DNA from: JBGPTK01 sp963797765
GTDB lineage: Bacteria; Acidobacteriota; Terriglobia; Acidiferrales; UBA7541
NCBI GenBank assembly: GCA_963797765.1
Contig: CAWCQU010000003.1
Span: 1,488,001-1,552,000 of the forward strand
Reading direction: 5' to 3'
DNA length: 64,000 bases
This document shows, piece by piece, positions 9,424 to 19,252 of this stretch (its first letter is position 1; every line of letters begins with the position of its first letter). The notes below the pieces were generated by a model, which had not been told where the DNA came from, searched no databases, and worked only from the letters and a program-made list of their open reading frames with translations. Both the position numbers and the translations under genes were made by a program.

Positions 9424-12400
9424 TGTGAAAAAAATTACAATTAGAAGTGCAGGAATTTGCCTGTTTCCTGCTGGGAGCTTACGCAGCAGTTCATCTTGGC
9501 AGCGGAGCGAGAAGCACGCGATTCACCGCGGACAAGGCGCTATCCGGGCACGCGAATTCTCAAATTTCCGCAGGACCCGCGACGTTGAATTTCAATACTT
9601 CTTCTCCCATCGCTTTGCCGTCTCTTAGCCTGGTTCCGCCGGATGTGGCAGCGTTCGCAGGGGCCCCGCGCAGTCAGGACCAAAAAATGCGCCCTGAAAG
9701 AAACACAGGTCATCGAGCGCTACGGAAAACTGCCGCTCGGTTTCGAAGCGAACCGCGGACAAACCGATCCCCGGGTGAAATTTCTGTCGCGGGGACGCGG
9801 CTATAATCTTTTTTTGACGCCCACGGAAGCAGTCCTTGCTCTGCACAAGCCGGAATCTCAAGATTCTCGGCGAACCGGTGAGCCTGTAGCAGCGTCCGCA
9901 CGTCCGGCGCAAATTGAAAATCCACTCGTCCTGCGCATGAAATTGCTGGGCGCGAACCGAACGGCCGAAGTTTCCGGAATGCAGGAACTGCCGGGAAAAA
10001 GCAATTACCTGATCGGCAATGACCCCAAAAAGTGGCGCACCGATGTGCCCAACTTTGCCCGCGTTCAGTATCGCAACGTCTATCCGGGAATCGATTTGCT
10101 CTATTACGGAAACCAGGGCCAGCTCGAGAACGATTTCGTCGTCTCTCCCGGCGCGGACCCCAAGGCGATCGACTTGGGATTCCGCGGCGAAGCAAAAATG
10201 GAAGTCGATGCTCAAGGTGAGCTGCTGCTGCACGTCGCCGATGGCCAGATCGTTCTGCACAAGCCAGTCGCTTACCAACTCTCAGGCGGGGCGCGGCAGG
10301 AGGTTTCCGCAGGCTATGAAATCAAGCGAGGCAAGGAGGTCCGCTTCGTTGTGGCGAACTACAATCCAGCCATACCCCTGGTCATCGACCCCGTGCTGTC
10401 ATATTCGACTTACCTGGGAGGCAGCTCGGGTGACAGCCCCGCTGCCATCGCCGTAGATACCTCCGGTAACGCCTATGTTGTCGGAAGAACAGAATCGACC
10501 GACTATCCCGTCACCGCCGGCGCTTTCCAAACTGCTTCCGGCGGCGTGGAAGACGCTTTCGTAACGAAGCTGAATAGCACGGGCACCGCCTTGGTTTATT
10601 CCACCTATCTGGGTGGCAGCCTCCTCGACTTCGCACAAGCGGTGGCCGTCAATTCCTCCGGGAATGCCTATCTGGCCGGAGCCGCCAAATCGTCGAATTT
10701 CCCCGTGACCGCCGGCGCGTTCCAGACCACCAAAGTCACCTCCGCTGGCCTGACGGCCGCCTTTATCACTGAGCTAAATGCCGCCGGCAACGGATTGGTG
10801 TACTCCACCTACCTTACCGGCACCAACCAGTTCTCGCAGGCAAACGCCATCGCGCTTGATTCCTCCGGCAACGCCTACGTGACGGGCATCGATCTTGCAA
10901 GCGATTTCCCCACCACCCCGGGGGCTTTCTCTACCACGATGCACGCAATCTTTGTAACCGAATTGAACCCCACCGGCACTGCCTTGGTCTACTCCACTTT
11001 TCTGGGCGGCTCACAAAATACTGAAGATTCCTCATCCGCGATCGCGGTTGATTCCTCCGGCAACGCATATGTGACGGGATCTGTATTATTCAAGCGACTT
11101 CCCGGTCACACCCGGGGCCTTTCAGACGACGAAAGGCACCAACGCAATCCTCAACGCCTTTGTGACCAAACTCAACAGCATAGGTACTGCTTTGATCTAC
11201 TCCACATACTTGGGAGGAAGCTATGGCGACGCTGCGGCGGGCATAGCGGTCGATTCCTCCGGCAATGCCTATGTCACTGGACAGGCTGACTCCACAGATT
11301 TCCCGGTGACCGTGGGGAGCTTCCAGACAGTATATGGGGGAGGAAATAACGATGTGTTCGTCACCAAGCTGAATGCCAGCGGTACCGCCCTGGTTTATTC
11401 CACGTATCTGGGAGGCTCCGGCAATGACGCCGGCAATGGAATCGCAGTGGATTCCTCCGGCATTGCCTATGTCACAGGCATTGCGGCTTCAAGCAACTTC
11501 CCTACGACGGGAGATGCCTACCAGGCGGCTCTGGCAGGCAATGGAAACGCCTTTCTGACGGAGATCAATACCGCGGGAACGGGGCTGGTGTATTCCACTT
11601 TCCTGGGAGGCACAACCAATGACCATGGGTTTGGAATTGCCTTGGATTCCAACGGCGCGATTTACCTGACCGGATCGGCTGGGTCCAACTTCCCGGTAAC
11701 AAACGGAGCATTCCAGACGAGCTTGGGATCTGCAATTAGCGCACCTTTCGTCGCAAAGTTTTCTTCGGCGGTGGGCTCTGCTGGGACGCATCTTTCCGTC
11801 TCGCCGGTCACTGCCACCTACGGCGGAACGGCCAATCTGCAGGCGGTTCTCACTCGAACCTCCGACAATACAGGGCTCAACAGCGAAGCAGTCAGCTTCA
11901 CGTTAAATAGCAGCCCGGCCGGCTCGGGCATGACGAACTCCTCCGGGACCGCAACTGTCACCGCCGCGAGTCTCTCAGGCATCGCTGCCGGGACCTATCC
12001 CACGGGAGTAGCGGCCAGCTTCAGCGGGGACATCACCTATGCGGCTGCCAGCGGAAGCGCTCAACTAAAAATCAACCCGGCACCCTTGACAATCACGGCC
12101 AACAATCTTTCGCGGCCCTATGGCGCGCCAAATCCTCCACTCACAGCCAGCTACTCCGCCTTCGCCAGTGGTGACGGCCAAAGCGTTCTCTCGGGATCTC
12201 TCAGTTGCACCACCACCGCGTTTTCCGGAAGTGGAGCATCCAATCCCGGCAGCGCTCCGGGGACATATCCCATCATTTGCTCGGGTCAGTCGTCCACGAA
12301 CTACACGATCACGTATGTCCGCGGGACTCTGACCATCACCTCCGCTCCGCTCGTGAAGCTTTCCCTGCTCGGAGTCACTTTCCCCTCTCAAATTGTCGAC

Positions 12401-12964
12401 ACCAGCAGCTCCCAGCAGAGCGTCACTTTAACCAATAGTGGCAAAGCCGCCTTGAATATCTCCGGCATTTCGGCAACTGGCGACTTCAGCCAAACCAACA
12501 ATTGCAAGAGTTCGATTGCCGCCAAGGGAACTTGCTCGATCAAGATCCGCTTCTTCCCGACCGCGGCCGGAACTCGCACCGGCTCAATCATCATCAGCGA
12601 CAATGCCTATGACAGCCCGCAGCAGATCTCTTTGGAAGGCGTGGGCATCGCCGCGAGTGTCTCTCCGGCCAAGTTGACCTTTGCCGCGCGCAAAGTGGGC
12701 ACCACCAGCCCGCCGCAATCGGTCAACTTGTTGAATAACGGCGCGGCAATTCTGGCGATTTATGGCGTCTCAATTACCGGCGCCAATAGTGCTGACTTCA
12801 GCCAGACGAACACTTGCAGCACCAGCGTCAATGGGTCGGCGTTTTGCGTCATCACCGTGACGTTCACGCCGCATGGAACCGGAACCCGCAAAGCCACTCT
12901 GCAGATCATGGATTCCGATCCCAGCAGCCCGCAGTCGGTGGCGCTGTCCGGCACTGGCAAATAA
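9424..12964 (+). CDS. SBBP-repeat beta-propeller protein with Ig-like and choice-of-anchor D domains (frameshifted)
   Basis: About 1180 residues read over three frame changes (near 9460, 9680 and 11090). GTG 9424 follows GGGAGAGACTACT. After a short N-terminal region comes the conserved head of SBBP proteins (ERYGKLPLGFEANRGQTD, FLSRGRGYNLFLTPTEAVLA). From about 10390 to 11770 there are tandem SBBP blades of about 60 residues with the signatures LVYSTYLGG, AIAVDSSGNAYVTG, DFPVTPGAF and FVTKLN. These are followed by Ig-like/MBG-type domains (about 11780-12340; ITANNLSRPYGAPNPPL) and two choice-of-anchor D domains (SVTLTNSGKAALNISGIS; QSVNLLNNGAAILAI). Such proteins are secreted surface proteins, probably adhesive or cell-wall associated. 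The repeats continue across the 11090 break without loss, so an indel error is likely. Confidence 0.82.
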
Positions 12965-13024
12965 ATCACAGCCGCTCGCGCATCGCTCGATTGCGATGTC
13001 CGGCGGCAAACATCCTGTGAGGAG

Positions 13025-13055
13025 CGACGGGTTGCCCGATACGGGCAGCCCGTCG
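13025..13055 (+). terminator. Strong 14-bp hairpin downstream of the SBBP gene
   Basis: CGACGGG TTGCCCG at 13025-13038 pairs with CGGGCAG CCCGTCG at 13042-13055 around an ATA loop; the only non-Watson-Crick pair is one G-T. No T-run follows, so it may act with Rho or as an mRNA-stabilising structure. The rest of 12965-13331 holds no supported gene. Confidence 0.55.
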
Positions 13056-13331
13056 TTCCATGGCCGCCTTCCAGAGTCAGGAATCGAAGAATATCCGCGT
13101 GATCTGAAAGTCCTCGCGTGTGGCGCAGGCAATCCCCCCTGTCACGGGCGCGCGGCTTCCGCCGCTTCCACGCGTTCTCTCCTTTTATTGTTGACTCGAG
13201 ACGTCGAACGACCCACCAGGATTCGTCATCTCGACTTCAAATTGAATTTCATGGTTCGATCGCCCGCTGTGAAAATCCGCTGATATGAACTCGCCGTCGT
13301 TCTAGGGCGGCTCATTCACACAAATTGTGAA

Positions 13332-14063
13332 TCAGGTGAGGCTTCTTCCTCCATCCACGGCAATGATCTGCCCGGTAATAAATTCGGATTGCGCCAGGAA
13401 CGAAACCGTCTCCGCGATATCGTTCCCGGTTCCCACTTTGTGCAGAGGAACGCGCCGAATGTACTCCTCATCGGGAACTTCACCGGGAAATTGAATTGTT
13501 CCCGGAGCAATTCCATTGACTAGAATCTCCGGGCCCAGGGCGCGAGCCATGCATTTCGTCAACATGATCGCGCCCGCCTTCGACGAACAATAGTGCATGT
13601 AAGCCGGCCACGGCAAAATGCCGCCTAACGAAGTGAGGTTGATAATTCGCCCGCGTCCCTGGCGCTTCATCATCGGCGCCGCCGCTTGCGCGCAAAAGAA
13701 TTGCGCTTTCAAATTGATTCCCAGCACCCGGTCCCACTGCTCTTCGGTCAACTCCTCGAATTTCGCGGGGAAAAATACGCCCGCATTATTCACCAGAATA
13801 TCCAACCGGCCGAATTCGCGTTCCGCCGCCGCGAACATCCGGTCGACCTCTACCTTGCGCGCGACGTCGGCCTGAATCGCCAGGGCTCGCCGCCCGAGTC
13901 CCTGGATCTCGCGAACCACGGAATCAGTTTCATTTTGGGAATGGTTGTAGTTTATGACCACGGAGGCGCCCTGGTCGGCCAGTTTCAGGGCAATGCTCCG
14001 CCCGATACGCTTGGCCGCGCCAGTCACCAGGGCAACTTGTCCCGCAAACGGCAATTCCGGCAT
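13332..14063 (-). CDS. SDR-family oxidoreductase (3-oxoacyl-ACP reductase / pteridine reductase-like)
   Basis: 243 residues from ATG 14063, preceded by GAGGGGGAAGCC. Classical short-chain dehydrogenase: cofactor motif TGAAKRIG at residues 14-21, NNAG at 92-95, catalytic Ser145 in NLTSLGG, and Tyr158-x3-Lys162 in YCSSK. The C-terminal EFITGQIIAVDGGRSL is the usual SDR ending. The RIGRSIALKLADQGASVVINY start resembles FabG and FolM/pteridine reductase-type enzymes, which use NADPH to reduce a carbonyl or pterin; the exact substrate cannot be assigned. It is divergent from bshB1 across a 287-bp gap. Confidence 0.85.
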   Translation of the reverse strand: MPELPFAGQVALVTGAAKRIGRSIALKLADQGASVVINYNHSQNETDSVVREIQGLGRRALAIQADVARKVEVDRMFAAAEREFGRLDILVNNAGVFFPAKFEELTEEQWDRVLGINLKAQFFCAQAAAPMMKRQGRGRIINLTSLGGILPWPAYMHYCSSKAGAIMLTKCMARALGPEILVNGIAPGTIQFPGEVPDEEYIRRVPLHKVGTGNDIAETVSFLAQSEFITGQIIAVDGGRSLT

Positions 14064-14350
14064 GGCTTCCCCCTCAACGGCGATCAAAACATAACATTTG
14101 TCGCCAGGGCTCGGTAAATCATTCACGGTTTGATGGGATTGCGTATGGGCCGCCGAGGAATTGCGTATGGTGAAACGCTCGGCAAAGTCCCTTGAACGGA
14201 GACGGGTTGAAATGCGCAGATATCATCCCCTTGCCACCCATTCTGTAGGGGCCGGCTTCAGCCGCGCCCTGTTTTCTTCAATCGATAAATATTGCCGGCG
14301 TTTCAATCTGCCGTAGAATTGCAATTTCGAACATTATTCGTGGAGGCTGC

Positions 14351-15070
14351 ATGAAACTCGATCTGCTGGCCATCGCCGCGCATCCCGACGATGTGGAACT
14401 GACCTGCGGGGGAACGCTGATCAAGATGGCTCAACTGGGATACAAAACCGGAGTAATGGATTTGACGCGCGGAGAAATGGGAACGCGCGGAACTCCGGAA
14501 ACCCGGCGAAAGGAAGCTGCGGCGGCCGCAAGAATTTTGCGCCTGCGCCACCGCGAAAATCTTGGCTTGCCCGACGCGGGCGTCGAAGCATCGCAAGAAT
14601 ACAAACTAAAGTTAGCGGCGCGAATTCGCGAATTGCAGCCGCATACCGTGATTTTGCCCTATTGGGAAGGACGCCATCCCGATCATTATAACGCGGCCCG
14701 ATTGGGTTTTGAGGGCTGCTTCCTCGCGGGATTAAAAATGCTTCCGCTGGCGGGAGAAGCGTTCCGGCCGTTCAAGATTCTGTATTCAACCGCGTATCAC
14801 GAATTAATTCAGCCGACCTTCGCGGTGGACATCACGCGGCAATTTGCGCAACGGCGAAAAGCCATCCTCGCTTACAAATCGCAATTCACTCCGCCCAAAG
14901 GCGCCCGGCACGGCAAAGTATTTTTGCCGCTCGATGAATTGGAAGAGGCCATGAGCATCGTAGCGGGTTATTACGGCAGAATGATCGGCGTAAAATATGC
15001 AGAAGGTTTTCTGGTGAAAGAAACGATGCAGGTGGATGACGTAGTGAAGTTGCCTGTCCGGTCAATTTGA
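14351..15070 (+). CDS. bshB1: Bacillithiol biosynthesis deacetylase BshB1
   Basis: A 239-residue PIG-L family deacetylase. The zinc site is clear: AHPDDVE at residues 10-16 and HPDH at 109-112. The flanking LTCGGTLIKMAQLGYKTGV, DLTRGEMGTRGTPETR and FAVDITRQFAQRRKAILAY are typical of BshB1, which removes the acetyl group from GlcNAc-malate in the second step of bacillithiol synthesis. Ribosome site TGGAGG precedes the ATG. BshA and BshC are not in this window. Some PIG-L paralogues act as bacillithiol conjugate amidases, so the assignment rests on overall resemblance. The gene is intact. Confidence 0.9.
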   Translation: MKLDLLAIAAHPDDVELTCGGTLIKMAQLGYKTGVMDLTRGEMGTRGTPETRRKEAAAAARILRLRHRENLGLPDAGVEASQEYKLKLAARIRELQPHTVILPYWEGRHPDHYNAARLGFEGCFLAGLKMLPLAGEAFRPFKILYSTAYHELIQPTFAVDITRQFAQRRKAILAYKSQFTPPKGARHGKVFLPLDELEEAMSIVAGYYGRMIGVKYAEGFLVKETMQVDDVVKLPVRSI

Positions 15071-15114
15071 AATGGTATGAAAATGCGAACCTGGCGCGGG
15101 ATGATTTGCTCGAA

Positions 15115-15336
15115 CTAGAATTTGTCCGATTCCTGCGCGTAGCTGAATCCGAGAAGTGTTTGCCCTGCCGCCGCGCGATCGATTTTTATTCGCAGAGGCG
15201 GCTCCGTTTCGGCGCCTGCTTTGCGCAGCACCGCGAAGGTCGCCAGCGCTTCGTTATAGACCTTCGTGACCAGATAGGAATCGCTCGAACCGTCCTTCTT
15301 CCAAACCTGGCCCACTTGGATTTTTTTTGTCGGCAT
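15115..15336 (-). CDS. Small conserved hypothetical protein
   Basis: A 73-residue protein from ATG 15336 with GAGG about 10 bases upstream. It reads MPTKKIQVGQVWKKDGSSDS, then YLVTKVYNEALATFAVLRKA and KIDRAAAGQTLLGFSY. The opening 'VGQVWKKDGSSDSYLVTKVY' resembles the small SH3-like barrel proteins starting 'xxGxVWxxxxxxxxYxV' that are common in Acidobacteriota, but no function is known. The frame extends 14 codons further upstream. It is convergent with bshB1. Confidence 0.6.
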   Translation of the reverse strand: MPTKKIQVGQVWKKDGSSDSYLVTKVYNEALATFAVLRKAGAETEPPLRIKIDRAAAGQTLLGFSYAQESDKF

Positions 15337-15764
15337 CCTGGTTTTGCCTCGGAGTACCGACTTTAGAGGGATTTGCATCCCTCGTCAATGGAACGGGTGA
15401 TTACCGTGCGGGAAAGGGGCAATTTCGCAGGCAAATTCGATGCCGAACTCAAGTCCTGAGGATGATTCAGTATCCTACACATACTGCACCACTTAGCAAT
15501 ACTCTTGAGGGCTAAAGAAAATGGCATGCCGGATCGATTCCACCCTGTACCTTCGGTCTCTCTGCTGATGTAATAATCTGGTTCAGCAAGATTCAATGCA
15601 TCTATTCCCGCGAGAGAGAAACGAGGGAATGCCGATTCGCCTGCTGATAGCCTGGCTTATTCAACGTGGTCAAGAAACCCTTTTGACGCAGCGCACATCG
15701 TAAGTGTTGGGACATGATGAGCCTGGACGGGTGTATAATCCGGGCAAGGCTTTTTGGAGGCGCT
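15337..15764 (+). promoter_or_regulatory. Intergenic region with a consensus -10 box before the M48 protease
   Basis: No supported gene in this gap. A perfect TATAAT at 15734-15739 lies 25 bp before the M48 ATG, but no good -35 hexamer lies at the right distance. TTTTTGGAGG at about 15751-15760 is a near-perfect ribosome binding site. If the TATAAT is used, the leader is very short. Confidence 0.4.
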
Positions 15765-16799
15765 ATGAAGCCGTGGGCAGCGCGAATCGGTTCAGCCGTA
15801 CTGGCGATCGCCCTAACGATCACCACCACACCTGGTTGGGCTCAAAGTAAAAAAGATCAGGACATCAACGACATTGGAAACCGGGGTGTGGGCAAAGGGA
15901 TTAATTTTTATTCCCTGGAAAAAGAGATCGCGCTGGGAAAACAACTTTCCCAGGAAATTGAACGCTCGGCGAAATTCATCGATGATCCGGTGGTGACGGA
16001 ATACGTGAATCGCGTGGGGCAGAACCTGGTGCGCAATTCCGATGCGCAGGTTCCGTTCACAATTAAGGTGATCGATTCGGATGAAGTGAATGCGTTCGCA
16101 CTGCCGGGCGGATTTTTTTATGTGAACAGCGGATTGATTTTGCACGCGGACGAGGAATCGGAACTGGCGGGCGTGATGGCGCATGAGATCGCACACGTGT
16201 GCGCGCGGCATGGCACCCGCAACGCGACGAAAGGCGAAATCGCGCAATTGGCCACCATTCCCCTGATTTTGCTGGGACCTGGCGGATGGACGGGCTACGG
16301 AATTTACCAGGGATTGAATTTCCTGATTCCGGTGACGTTCCTGAAATTCTCGCGCGGCGCGGAAGCGGAAGCGGATTATCTTGGCGTCGAATATATGTAC
16401 AAGGCGGGATACGATCCAAACTCCTACGTGCAATTTTTTGAAAAAGTAGAAACGCTCGAGAAAAAGCGGCCCGGAAGCGTGCCGAAGATTTTCTCGACGC
16501 ATCCGCCCACACCGGACCGGATTGAAGCGACACAAAAAGAGATTGCCACGATTCTGCCGACGAAGGACGAATACATCGTCACGACTTCGGAATTTGACGT
16601 GGTGAAGCGGCGCATGCAAATGCTGCAGGCGAATCAAAAGGTGAAAGACACCAATCCGAACAAGCCGACGCTGCGCAAGCGGACCGACACCGCCAAGAAG
16701 AATCCGAACGACGGCAGCAGTACGGGCACCGGCACGAGCGGCACGGACACGACTACGAGTGACGATGACCGGCCGACGTTGAAGAGGCGGCCGAATTAG
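15765..16799 (+). CDS. M48-family zinc metalloprotease, exported
   Basis: 344 residues from ATG 15765, right after GGAGGCGCT. A signal peptide (MKPWAARIGSAVLAIALTIT, then TPGWAQ) sends it to the periplasm. The catalytic motif HEIAH is at residues 140-144, and the third ligand is in RGAEAEADYLG near 200. The context EVNAFALPGGFFYVNSGL is typical of the BepA/YfgC-like branch of M48, which degrades misassembled outer-membrane proteins. No TPR region is seen; instead the C-terminus after about residue 300 is a low-complexity Thr/Ser/Asp-rich tail. ATHPPTPDRI-like sequence (FSTHPPTPDRIEATQKEI) is the conserved downstream helix. The gene is intact and followed by a clear terminator. Confidence 0.88.
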   Translation: MKPWAARIGSAVLAIALTITTTPGWAQSKKDQDINDIGNRGVGKGINFYSLEKEIALGKQLSQEIERSAKFIDDPVVTEYVNRVGQNLVRNSDAQVPFTIKVIDSDEVNAFALPGGFFYVNSGLILHADEESELAGVMAHEIAHVCARHGTRNATKGEIAQLATIPLILLGPGGWTGYGIYQGLNFLIPVTFLKFSRGAEAEADYLGVEYMYKAGYDPNSYVQFFEKVETLEKKRPGSVPKIFSTHPPTPDRIEATQKEIATILPTKDEYIVTTSEFDVVKRRMQMLQANQKVKDTNPNKPTLRKRTDTAKKNPNDGSSTGTGTSGTDTTTSDDDRPTLKRRPN

Positions 16800-16861
16800 G
16801 ACGCTTTCTTTGGGTAAAACGGTCAACCAGTAATCCACGCAAAATTGAAAGAATGAAAAGG

Positions 16862-16893
16862 GCGGCTCGCGGCGAGCCGCTCTTTTTGTTTTT
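16862..16893 (+). terminator. Rho-independent terminator after the M48 gene
   Basis: GCGGCTCG (16862-16869) and CGAGCCGC (16873-16880) form a perfect 8-bp stem around CGG, followed directly by TCTTTTTGTTTTT. Confidence 0.85.
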
Positions 16894-16970
16894 CCGCCGC
16901 ACCGCGAATCTGGGATTCAGGATACACTCGAGAGGCTCCCGTAAATACTGGAGCAAGCCTACGCGTCTAT

Positions 16971-17056
16971 CTTCAGGGGCTAAAGCCCGATTTTCAGGGT
17001 CTTCGTGATGGCGGAGCTGAAGCTCCGCCCCCTAAAAACCGTTTATGAGACAAGCA
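16971..17056. repeat. Double-hairpin intergenic repeat, copy A
   Basis: Begins CTTCAGGGGCTAAAGCCC, ends GGAGCTGAAGCTCC and CCCCCTAAAAACC, then a TATGAGACAAG tail. Each half is itself a small hairpin, and the outer CAGGGG / CCCCCT arms can pair. The same element occurs at 31011, 32240 and 42697. Confidence 0.75.
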
Positions 17057-17105
17057 CTAGACTCGATATCGCTTGAGGGAACAATCGGAGAGAAAATCTA
17101 ACGGG

Positions 17106-17405
17106 CTAGCGTTCGTTCCAGGCGGTTTCTGCTACACCCATTCGCTTGAGGCCTTCGTGGTAATACTTGCGGTAGAGAATGTCCCACTCTTCGCTGCCTT
17201 CGAGGATTTCTTTTTTCTGCGAAGCAATTTTGGCGCGGACTTCGGTATCCACCTGTTCTTCCTGCTTTAGAAGAGCCATTAGAATGGCGACGACTTCCTG
17301 GCGGATGGTATCGCGGTCTTCTATAAATTCCACCTGGTCGCTGGAAACAAGAACGTCAATGATTCGGTGAGAGAGACGGATCGTCTTTTCGCGGCTCAGG
17401 CGCAT
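17106..17405 (-). CDS. DUF507 family protein (second of a tandem pair)
   Basis: 99 residues, starting MRLSREKTIRLSHRIIDVLV and ending in an RKYYHEGLKRMG segment. The length, the all-helical pattern of charged residues and the opening 'MRLSREKxxxLSHxI' match DUF507, a small family of unknown function in Acidobacteriota and Deltaproteobacteria. Its start codon lies immediately after the stop of the upstream paralogue (17406-17687), so the two are certainly co-transcribed and probably translationally coupled. The two proteins may pair as a heterodimer; this is inference. Confidence 0.82.
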   Translation of the reverse strand: MRLSREKTIRLSHRIIDVLVSSDQVEFIEDRDTIRQEVVAILMALLKQEEQVDTEVRAKIASQKKEILEGSEEWDILYRKYYHEGLKRMGVAETAWNER

Positions 17406-17687
17406 TTAGCGGAGAATCAATTTCCTTTCGCGGGCGAGCTGTCCTTTTACCTTCTTGTACATTTCCTGGTATTGGACGCCGGTGCGGCGCATTTCATCCT
17501 GGTACTTGGTGAGGATTTCGCGCACTTCCTCGTTCAAGCGGTCCTCGACGCCCAATTCATCGGCCATTACCTGGCGAACCTGTTGGGCGAGCGCTTCGGC
17601 CTGTTTGGTCTCAATCATTTCCGCAGCGGCGAGACGCTTTACTAATTCCTTCGAAATGTAGCCGACGTAATCGCGCGAAAGCAGCAT
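17406..17687 (-). CDS. DUF507 family protein (first of a tandem pair)
   Basis: 93 residues, MLLSRDYVGYISKELVKRLA, with the same helical plan as its neighbour (RKYxxx versus YQEMYKKVKGQLARERKLIL). GAGGACAA precedes the ATG at 17687. Sequence identity to the downstream copy is low but layout and length agree, so this is an old duplication. No function is known for the family. Confidence 0.82.
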   Translation of the reverse strand: MLLSRDYVGYISKELVKRLAAAEMIETKQAEALAQQVRQVMADELGVEDRLNEEVREILTKYQDEMRRTGVQYQEMYKKVKGQLARERKLILR

Positions 17688-18053
17688 TTGTCCTCAACTT
17701 CGAGCACTGGTCAAAAAACCAGTGTACTTGCCGCACGTTCAGAGTGTCAAGGAAAGCGGCAGGAGTTGTCGGGGAAAGAGGATGTGCGGCGTCGCGCGGA
17801 GTGCGGCGCTGCAGGGCTGAAGCGAAACAGCGGGGCTTCGAATTTAATTTGGCGAAGACTGGGAATTTTGCTCGGGATTCCTCGGCCGCGTCGCGTGACG
17901 GCGCGACGCAAACCGCGGCTTTGGAATTTGGAATGACGGCTAGCTCAACGCTACGAATGCGTCCGCAGAGCCACCCGAGTGGCTGTGCTACTGGCGTTCA
18001 AAAAATGCATGTTTTGCAAGGCGGAATGGATGAGTTGCAAGGTGGAAGTTGCG
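17688..18053. other. Intergenic region, no supported gene
   Basis: Nothing in the six frames has recognisable sequence. It holds a GC-rich inverted repeat (CGCGTCGCGTGACGGCGCGACGC near 17887) written here by position only as about 17887-17909, and near 17976 a hairpin AGCCACCCGAGTGGCT followed by GTGCTAC, which resembles the short dispersed hairpin seen at 6885, 49654 and 58527. Confidence 0.4.
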
Positions 18054-18082
18054 TTGACGGGTTGCGCGCGTTCCATTAGGAT
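18054..18082 (+). promoter_or_regulatory. Promoter of the tRNA-Val/tRNA-Asp unit
   Basis: TTGACG at 18054-18059, a 17-bp spacer, and TAGGAT at 18077-18082. The -10 box ends 5 bp before the first base of tRNA-Val, as expected for a tRNA promoter. Confidence 0.75.
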
Positions 18083-18087
18083 AGCTT

Positions 18088-18163
18088 GGGCGGTTAGCTC
18101 AGCGGTTAGAGCATCCCGCTTACACCGGGAAGGTCGAGCGTTCAAATCGCTCATCGCCCACCA
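18088..18163 (+). tRNA. tRNA-Val (anticodon UAC)
   Basis: 76 nt with encoded CCA. The acceptor stem GGGCGGT pairs with ATCGCCC (one G-U), the anticodon stem is TCCCG/CGGGA around CTTACAC with anticodon TAC, and the T arm contains GTTCAAATC. It shares a promoter with the tRNA-Asp gene 16 bp downstream. Confidence 0.96.
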
Positions 18164-18179
18164 TAGTTAACCATCATGC

Positions 18180-18256
18180 GGGGACGTAGTTCAGTCGGTT
18201 AGAACGCCTGCCTGTCACGCAGGAGGTCGCGGGTTCGAGTCCCGTCGTCCCCGCCA
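18180..18256 (+). tRNA. tRNA-Asp (anticodon GUC)
   Basis: 77 nt with encoded CCA. Acceptor GGGGACG/CGTCCCC, anticodon loop CTGTCAC with GTC, and T arm GGGTTCGAGTCCC. A broken integrase gene ends 14 bp downstream of its 3' end, the usual arrangement at a tRNA used as an attachment site. Confidence 0.97.
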
Positions 18257-18270
18257 AATTTTTCAACGAG

Positions 18271-18670
18271 TTACAGAAAGGCTTCATCTTCGCTCTCAGT
18301 TGAGTGGAGCGGATAGTGTAGGTACTCTCCGAGTTTTTTGGCCGCTTCTACAATTCCAGCCAATCGAAATGTCTTGAGCTTCTCCGCTGCAAGCCGCTTC
18401 TGCTCCTCGGCGGGGTGTACGTATAATATAGTCATTCGAATGTTGGTGCGCCGCAGGATTGCAGAAAGAGTTGGGAGATCTACCCCAGTTGCCACAACAC
18501 ATGTCGCAAAAGTGTGACGCAGATCGTATAGCCGAAAGTGATCCGACATTCCGGCGCCCTTGACAGCCCAGTCGTGCGCCGTTCTGACGCCACCAATATG
18601 CCGATCAAGATCATTCTTTGAAGGGAAAACAAACAGACCCTTTCCGGCCCCGCGCGGGGCGCCGGATTAG
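18271..18670 (-). pseudogene. Tyrosine-recombinase (phage-type integrase) C-terminal remnant
   Basis: The minus-strand frame reads GAGKGLFVFPSKNDLDRHIG, then HFRLYDLRHTFATCVVATGV and RMTILYVHPAEEQKRLAAEK. LRHTFAT is the HxxR-box region, and the region before the final Tyr (ILYVHP) corresponds to the usual 'MTxRYAHP'. The first catalytic Arg and the whole N-terminal DNA-binding part are missing; an in-frame stop lies just upstream near 18668, next to a GC-rich palindrome. Its position 14 bp from the tRNA-Asp 3' end suggests a former integrative element, now lost. Confidence 0.75.
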
Positions 18671-19252
18671 ACTGCCTCCGCAGCACCCCGTCTGGCCAAC
18701 CTCAGGCCGGCCGGGGCTTCACAGCTCCCGCAGTTTTATCCGAATTGGGAGTGAACTCGGCCTCGAAACTGTAGCTTACTGCCCCTCTCAACTCACTCAC
18801 ATTTCTGCTGAAATCAAACAGGGTTAAAAGTGGGAATAACTTATGTAGCCACCAATGTGTCGTCATACGCAAAGCCAAGGGTAGGAGCCAAACAGAAACA
18901 ATATTCCGATTCGGATTCCCAATCTCACAGAATATCCCAATGTGAAACCGGGCCAGAAGGGGCAAGTGTCTTTGAACCCCAAGTTAAGACAGCCCAAGCA
19001 CGAAGTTCGCGTACATATTTTCAGAATTTTTCTATGTCCTAATCTTGCTACAGGCTCGACATTGTTGCGCTTTGATGTCTATCGAGCCATCGCGAGAACG
19101 GCGTATTTCTCGCTCACTCTCCATTGCCTTCCATGTAAACACGCAAAAGAGGGCTGTGTGGCCGGAGGAAGGTTGGAAAGACCGAAATCTTCGAACTACA
19201 GGTCACTGGCGCTTCTCGCGGTCTGCTGAAGTCTGGTTAGTTCACGATTTAG
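18671..19252. other. Intergenic region, no supported gene
   Basis: About 580 bp with lower GC than the neighbours. No frame gives recognisable protein. It lies between the integrase remnant and a beta-barrel gene and may be debris of the same lost element. No second copy of the tRNA-Asp 3' end was seen here. Confidence 0.35.

Noticed and set aside
15813..16838. 341-codon minus-strand frame opposite the M48 protease
   Set aside because: The plus-strand gene has HEIAH, signal peptide and ribosome site; the minus frame has none.
18180..19252. Intact integrated element with flanking att sites
   Set aside because: No duplicated tRNA 3' end and only a truncated integrase; at most a scar.
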